The position numbers were made by a program, and so were the translations under genes. From Enorma burkinafasonensis (GTDB taxonomy: Bacteria; Actinomycetota; Coriobacteriia; Coriobacteriales; Coriobacteriaceae), in contig NZ_LR597505.1 of the NCBI RefSeq assembly GCF_902150035.1, positions 1 to 64,000 on the forward strand: a stretch of 64,000 nt of DNA, written 5' to 3'. Shown here in pieces: positions 59,534 to 64,000 of this stretch (position 1 is the first letter of the stretch; the number at the start of each line of letters is the position of its first letter). The notes below the pieces were generated by a model. The model ran no database searches. It had not been told where the DNA came from and worked only from the letters and a program-made list of their open reading frames with translations.

Positions 59534-61600
59534 TCAGTGTAGCGTACGCGGGCCCGCGACGAGCGCGAGATCGAGATGCCCGCGCAGGACGTCGCAACGC
59601 CGCACCTCGACGATCACCCGATCGCCCGGGCGGACCGTACGGCCGGTCGCCGCCCCGGTGTAGGTGAGGGCGCGCTCGTCGAGCTCGAACCATTCGTCGC
59701 CCAGGTCGCGCACGTGGATGAGGCCCTCTGCCTCCGACCCCTCCAGGCGCACGAACGCGCCGAGCTGGTCCACCCAAGTCACGGTGCCCCTCAGGCGCTC
59801 GCCCACGCGGCGGGAGAAGTAGCGCGCCACCTCGACCTTCTGGGAGGCGCGGCCCGCCGCGTCCGCGATGCGCTCGCGGTCGCTCGAGGAGCGGCAGAGG
59901 GCGGGCGCGATGCGCTCCAGGCACTCGCGGCCCTGGCCGGTGAGCGCGCGCATGCGCTCGCGGGCCGCCCGCTCGCCCAGGCGCTCACGGGCGAGCGCGA
60001 CCTTGAGGGCACGGTGCACAAGGAGGTCCGGATAGCGGCGGATCGGGCTCGTGAAATGGCAGTACGCACTCGCCGCGAGCGCGTAGTGGCCCGCGTTCTC
60101 CGGCCGGTAGACCGCCCGCTGCATCGCGCGCAGGAGCAGCGCGTTCACGAGCTCGGCAGACGGCGTGCCGGCAGCGCGCGCGAGCACGGCGCGCATGGCC
60201 GCCTGACTGCCGAGCGAGATCTCCGCTGCCTCCTGCCGGCTCACGATACCGAGCTCCGCGAGGGTCGCCGCCGCGTCGTGCAGATGGTCCGGCGAGGGAC
60301 GGTCGTGGACGCGGTACGCGCAGACGATGTCGCGCGCGGAGAGCCACTCCGCCACGAACTCGTTGGCGGCGAGCATGGCCTCCTCGATGAGGCCGGTGGC
60401 CTCGGTGCGGTGCCGGCTCGCGAGCTCGTAGGGCCAGCCCTCCTCGTCGAGCAGGGCATGGACCTCGACGGTGTCGAAGTCGACCGCGCCGCGCTCGAAC
60501 CGCAGCCGCCTGCGCAAGCGCGCGAGCTCGGCGGCGTCCGCAAGGAAGGCCGCGAGGTCGACGCCCGCGGCCGCCGCGGTGCGCAGCTCCTCGGTCGCCG
60601 TAGAGGCATCCCCCTCGAGCACGGCATCGGCCTGGTCGTAGGAGAGGCGCACCCGCGAGCGCATGGCGCTCGGGAAGGCCTCGCCCCCGCGCAGGCGCCC
60701 CCGCCCATCGAAGCGCATCGCGACCGTGAACGCCAGGCGGTCCTCGCCGGGCCGCAGCGAGCAGAGGTCGCACGAGAGCCTCTCGGGCAGCATGGGCAGC
60801 ACGCGGTCCGCAAGGTAGACCGAGGTCGCCCGGCGGCGCGCCTCGAGGTCAATCGCGTCCTCCCAGGCGACGAAGTGCGACACGTCCGCGATATGGACCA
60901 TGAGGTCGAAGCCGCCGTCCGCGCGGCGCGCGATCGATATGGCGTCGTCGAAGTCGCGCGCGTCGACGGGGTCGATGGTCAGGGCGAACGCGTCGCGGAC
61001 GTCGCGGCGGAGCGGGTCCGCGAGCGCGCCCTCGATATCGAGCGCGAGGCCCTCCGCCGCGCGGAGCGCTGGCTCGGGATAGCCGTCCTCGAGGTCGTAG
61101 CGCGCCATGATGCAGCGGATGCCCAAATCGGGCGCATCGGCGTCGCCCAGCCGCCGCTCGATGGTCACCACGCCCGACTCGTAGCGCGAAGGGTAGCTCT
61201 CGATGCGCGCGCTCACCACGTCGCCCTCGCGCACGCCGAGCTCCTGGGCGGAGCGGTCGCGCGGAAGAACGAAGAAATCGGCCTTGAGGCGCGTGTCCAG
61301 GGGGCGCACGCAACCCAAGGGGCCCGCCGGCGCGAAGGTGCCCACGACTGTGGTCGCCGCGCGCTCGATGACGCCCTCGACGACCGCGCGCCGCTCGCCG
61401 CGGTTGCCGCGGTGCGTGCTGATGGCGACGGTATCGCCCGCCATGACCTCGCGGAGCGACCTGCCCGCGAGCCTGAAGGTCCCCTCGGCCGTCTCGACCG
61501 TACCGCCCGCCTCGGTGAGCCGCACGGTGCCGGTGAGGCTCGGCCGGCGCTGGCCGCGGGTCGGCTTGCGGCGGTTCGCCGCATGTCGCTTGCGTCCCAT
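59534..61600 (-). CDS. rnr: Ribonuclease R (RNase II family exoribonuclease)
   Basis: A 3' to 5' exoribonuclease that degrades structured RNA. The 688-residue protein has a basic N-terminus (MGRKRHAANRRKPTRG), a cold-shock-like domain, the RNB catalytic core (DPVDARDFDDAISI with the Asp cluster, YCHFTSPIRRYPDLLVHRAL) and a C-terminal S1 domain (GTVTWVDQLGAFVRLEGSEAEGLI). RNase R works with SmpB-tmRNA, and smpB is two genes downstream. ATG at 61600 follows AAGGAGG. Confidence 0.95.
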   Translation of the reverse strand: MGRKRHAANRRKPTRGQRRPSLTGTVRLTEAGGTVETAEGTFRLAGRSLREVMAGDTVAISTHRGNRGERRAVVEGVIERAATTVVGTFAPAGPLGCVRPLDTRLKADFFVLPRDRSAQELGVREGDVVSARIESYPSRYESGVVTIERRLGDADAPDLGIRCIMARYDLEDGYPEPALRAAEGLALDIEGALADPLRRDVRDAFALTIDPVDARDFDDAISIARRADGGFDLMVHIADVSHFVAWEDAIDLEARRRATSVYLADRVLPMLPERLSCDLCSLRPGEDRLAFTVAMRFDGRGRLRGGEAFPSAMRSRVRLSYDQADAVLEGDASTATEELRTAAAAGVDLAAFLADAAELARLRRRLRFERGAVDFDTVEVHALLDEEGWPYELASRHRTEATGLIEEAMLAANEFVAEWLSARDIVCAYRVHDRPSPDHLHDAAATLAELGIVSRQEAAEISLGSQAAMRAVLARAAGTPSAELVNALLLRAMQRAVYRPENAGHYALAASAYCHFTSPIRRYPDLLVHRALKVALARERLGERAARERMRALTGQGRECLERIAPALCRSSSDRERIADAAGRASQKVEVARYFSRRVGERLRGTVTWVDQLGAFVRLEGSEAEGLIHVRDLGDEWFELDERALTYTGAATGRTVRPGDRVIVEVRRCDVLRGHLDLALVAGPRTLH

Positions 61601-61718
61601 GGAGCCCTCCTTCTCGCAATCCTCGTACCCATCTGGTGTCGTGCCCCACCGCTCGCAGGGCCCGCGCATCTCACGCCCCGCCGCCTCGACACCCCGCCCA
61701 TCGCCCCGATAGAGCAAA

Positions 61719-61784
61719 GGGCCGGCCACCCCCGCCTGCGCGCGACCGGGTCGCGGGAATCGCAGCACCGAGGATGGCCGGCCC
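61719..61784 (-). terminator. Terminator after ftsX
   Basis: GGGCCGGCCA pairs with TGGCCGGCCC (10 bp), with a large internal stem-loop, and on the minus strand is followed by CTTTGC. It lies 20 bp after the ftsX stop, separating the division genes from rnr. Confidence 0.6.
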
Positions 61785-61804
61785 CTGACGAGGTCAGCGG
61801 TACG

Positions 61805-62722
61805 CTACACCTTGAGGTAGCGCCTCATGGCGATCGCGGAGCCGAACAGGCCGATCACGATGCCCACGACCACGAGCGCGCCGTACGTCATGAGGAAGAT
61901 GTCGAGCGGCACGTCGAACGACAGCCAGCTCACCATCGTATGCAGGCGCGGCATGAGCAGGTTGCGGATGAGCTCGAGCACGCCGATGGAGAGGGCGGCA
62001 CCGAGCAGGGCCTGCAGCACGCCCTCCGTGATGAACGGCCCGCGAATGAAGCCGTTCGAGGCGCCCACGAGGCGCATGATGGCGATCTCGCGGCGACGCG
62101 CCGTGATGGAGAGGCGGATGGTGTTGTTGATGAAGATGAAGGCGATGAAGGTCAAGAGCGCCACGAGCACGATGAGCGCGACGCGGATGTAGCCGGTGAT
62201 CTGGAAGAGGCGGCCGACCTCCTCCTGGCTGTAGAGGACGCTGCCGTCGACGTCGCCGCCGTCGGCGATCGCCTGGAAGCCGGGGTCCTCCTTGATGCGG
62301 TCGGCCATGGCCTCGACCTGCGAGGAGTCCTCCATCTCGATCACGAACGAGCGCGGCAGCGGGTTCTCGCCGTCGAGCGCGGAGAGCGTGGAGTCGGCGT
62401 TATCGGTCATGCCCTGCCAGGCCTCGAGCGCCTCATCCTTGGAGCGGAAGTCGACGTTCGCGACGTTGTCCCAGCTCTCAAGCGTGGCGCGGAACGCCTC
62501 GACGTCCTCGTCGGACGCCTCGTCCGAGATGAACGCGTTGATGGTGACCGAGTCCTCGATCGTGCCGATGGCCGAGGTGATCATGGCGGAGCCGATGATG
62601 AACAGGCCGATGATGAACAGCGACAGGAAGATGGTGATGACCGCGCCGACCGACGTGGTCCAGTTGCGGCCGAAGTGGCTGAAGGCCTCGCGCAGCGAGT
62701 AGCCGAGGTTAGAAGGCGCCAT
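61805..62722 (-). CDS. ftsX: Cell division protein FtsX
   Basis: The membrane half of the FtsEX complex, which activates cell-wall hydrolases at the septum. The 305-residue protein has one N-terminal helix (VGAVITIFLSLFIIGLFIIG), an extracellular domain (about 50-160, acidic, with SWDNVANVDFRSKDEAL) and three C-terminal helices, with RREIAIMRLVGASNGFIRGPF before the second. Start at 62722 is preferred because the ATG at 62761 would overlap ftsE by 53 bp; 62722 overlaps by 14 bp. Confidence 0.93.
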   Translation of the reverse strand: MAPSNLGYSLREAFSHFGRNWTTSVGAVITIFLSLFIIGLFIIGSAMITSAIGTIEDSVTINAFISDEASDEDVEAFRATLESWDNVANVDFRSKDEALEAWQGMTDNADSTLSALDGENPLPRSFVIEMEDSSQVEAMADRIKEDPGFQAIADGGDVDGSVLYSQEEVGRLFQITGYIRVALIVLVALLTFIAFIFINNTIRLSITARRREIAIMRLVGASNGFIRGPFITEGVLQALLGAALSIGVLELIRNLLMPRLHTMVSWLSFDVPLDIFLMTYGALVVVGIVIGLFGSAIAMRRYLKV

Positions 62723-63869
62723 AGTTACCGTAGCCTCCCCTCTCCTGGTCGCGGATGACATGGCCTGCCTCGAGCGCGATCACGCGCCGGTGCATGGAGT
62801 CGACCATCTCGCGGTCATGGGTGGCCACGATGACCGTGGTACCCGTACGGTTGATGCGCTCCAAGAGCTTCATGATGCCCAGCGAGATCGCCGGGTCGAG
62901 GTTGCCCGTGGGCTCGTCGCAGATGAGCAGCGGCGGTCGGTTGACCATCGCGCGCGCGACGTTCACGCGCTGCTGCTCGCCGCCGGAGAGCTGGTCGGGG
63001 CGCGACTTCATCTGGTCACCGAGACCCACGAGGCGCAGCACCTCGGGCACCTGGGAGCGGATGACGCCGCGCGGCTTGCCGATGCACTCGAGGGCGAAGG
63101 CCACGTTCTCGTACGCGGTCTTGTTGGGCAGCAGGCGGAAGTCCTGGAACACGATGCCCATCTGGCGGCGCAGGTAGGGCACCTTGCGGTTGCGGATGCG
63201 GGTGAGGTCCTGGCCCGCCACGATCACGCGGCCGGACGTGGGCTTGACCTCGCGCATGATGGTGCGCAGCAGGGTCGACTTGCCGGAGCCGGAATGGCCC
63301 ACCAAAAAGACGAACTCACCCGGGTAGATCTCGATGTTGACGTCCTCGAGCGCGGGCTTGTTCGGCTGCGCCGGGTAGACCTTGGTCACGTGCTCCATGA
63401 GGATGACGGGCTCGACGCCGGCCTCGCGCGCCATCTTCTTGCGCGAGTCGCCGACCGGCGCGAACACGGACGTGAAGTCCGAGCTCTCGAGCGCGCTGTC
63501 GAGGGAGGCGACCTCGTCGGCCTGGTCGGCGGTCACCGCGGGCACCGCGGGCGCGGTGACGTCCGGCACGCGGACGCCGGCGCTCGCCATGAACGCGCCG
63601 GTGTCGCTCGGCGACACGGCAGGCGCCGCGGGCGCGGGCACGTTGAGGATGGGGTTGAGCGGCGCCTGGGCCGCCGCATCGTCAATGGATGGGTGATAGG
63701 CGAACGGATCCTGCGCCGCATCGGCGTCGAGGGACGGTGCCGCAGACGACGGGTTCAGCGAAGGCTGCTGAGCCGGTTCCGAGGAGTACGCGAAGTGCGA
63801 AGCAGGCTGCGTTTCCTGATGCAGCGGAGCATCCTGCCCGTCACTCGGCTTGCGAAAGTGGCTTCCCAC
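62709..63869 (-). CDS. ftsE: Cell division ATPase FtsE with about 155-residue N-terminal extension
   Basis: The ATPase half of FtsEX. The C-terminal 230 residues form a normal FtsE: VTKVYP, Walker A GHSGSGKST, FQDFRLLPNKTAYENVA, LSGGEQQRV, ICDEPTGNLDP and VATHDREMVD. Before it lies an unusual, Ala/Pro/Asp-rich, disordered-looking segment of about 155 residues. The start is most likely GTG at 63869, because AAGGAG lies 5 nt upstream and the ATG further up has none. From GTG the protein has 386 residues, versus about 230 in most FtsE. Overlaps ftsX by 14 bp. Confidence 0.92.
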   Translation of the reverse strand: MGSHFRKPSDGQDAPLHQETQPASHFAYSSEPAQQPSLNPSSAAPSLDADAAQDPFAYHPSIDDAAAQAPLNPILNVPAPAAPAVSPSDTGAFMASAGVRVPDVTAPAVPAVTADQADEVASLDSALESSDFTSVFAPVGDSRKKMAREAGVEPVILMEHVTKVYPAQPNKPALEDVNIEIYPGEFVFLVGHSGSGKSTLLRTIMREVKPTSGRVIVAGQDLTRIRNRKVPYLRRQMGIVFQDFRLLPNKTAYENVAFALECIGKPRGVIRSQVPEVLRLVGLGDQMKSRPDQLSGGEQQRVNVARAMVNRPPLLICDEPTGNLDPAISLGIMKLLERINRTGTTVIVATHDREMVDSMHRRVIALEAGHVIRDQERGGYGNYGAF

Positions 63870-63950
63870 AGAGGCTCCTTCAAGTCGTGCGATTGAACTA
63901 CAGACCTGCCTATTGTAGCAGGAACGACCCATATGCACAGAAACAGCAAC

Positions 63951-63983
63951 GGACGCCGCCGCCCGCTCGGGGCGACGGCGTCC
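63951..63983 (-). terminator. Hairpin of the gene upstream (off window)
   Basis: GGACGCCG pairs with CGGCGTCC within a longer GC-rich imperfect stem; on the minus strand GTTGCTGTTTCTG follows. It probably ends a minus-strand gene to the right of the window, before ftsE. Confidence 0.5.
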
Positions 63984-64000
63984 GACGGTCGCATGTATAC

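Noticed and set aside
52228-62758. Antisense frames of 900-1060 residues over recJ-recQ and rnr-ftsX
   Set aside because: Low-complexity translations without any family motif; the opposite strand encodes clear proteins throughout.

Overview
The window reads as chromosomal DNA from a high-G+C, anaerobic, gut-type actinobacterium of class Coriobacteriia. A Collinsella-like genome is my best guess, inferred from base composition, gene content and anaerobic redox genes, not from any database search. Most genes are compact, co-oriented on the minus strand, have clear Shine-Dalgarno sequences, and often overlap as ATGA. No phage, transposase, rRNA or CRISPR array was found.

Layout. 0.5-6.4 kb: housekeeping genes (infC-rpmI-rplT behind a leader attenuator, three tRNA-Leu genes, a lone PTS IIB, a Ppx/GppA phosphatase, a DivIC-like division protein, enolase). 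6.5-12.8 kb: an agmatine/putrescine operon (carbamoyltransferase, NhaC-type carrier, agmatine deiminase, APC antiporter) beside its TetR regulator, with matching palindromic operators on both sides of tetR. 12.8-15.4 kb: mazG, a YfcE-type phosphoesterase and a ferredoxin-type aldo/keto reductase. 15.7-20.97 kb: a LacI-controlled GH3 glycosidase and GPH symporter.

21.1-22.76 kb: an orphan gene for an AbiEi/DUF559-like protein with a PD-(D/E)XK nuclease-like C-terminus. It is bracketed by two arrays of a GTTAGGTGCA motif with identical 110-bp geometry: two direct cores 21 bp apart, a 48-bp spacer, then two inverted cores 21 bp apart. This is the strongest candidate for an undescribed unit.

22.8-37 kb: a divergent regulon under a second, paralogous LacI. 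On the minus strand are a PPi-type phosphofructokinase, a triose-phosphate-isomerase-like protein, a LarA-like nickel-pincer epimerase, a glucose-6-phosphate-isomerase-like protein, a PTS IIB and LarC. On the plus strand are a TauABC-like importer, a NagB-like and a NagA-like protein, followed by LarB on the minus strand. Several of these glycolysis or amino-sugar look-alikes carry substitutions at key active-site positions, which suggests a non-standard substrate. LarE is not in the window.

37.9-47.3 kb: a histidine operon (hisZ-hisG fusion, D, C, B, H, A, F, I, E) with a PHP-type histidinol phosphatase on the facing strand. 47.4-64 kb: class II aldolase, an MBL hydrolase, a long RSH (p)ppGpp enzyme, a RecJ-RecQ fusion, a GH13 amylase, a second phased repeat array with a 31-bp period, a rubredoxin and flavin reductase pair, smpB, a TPR protein, RNase R, ftsX and an N-terminally extended ftsE.
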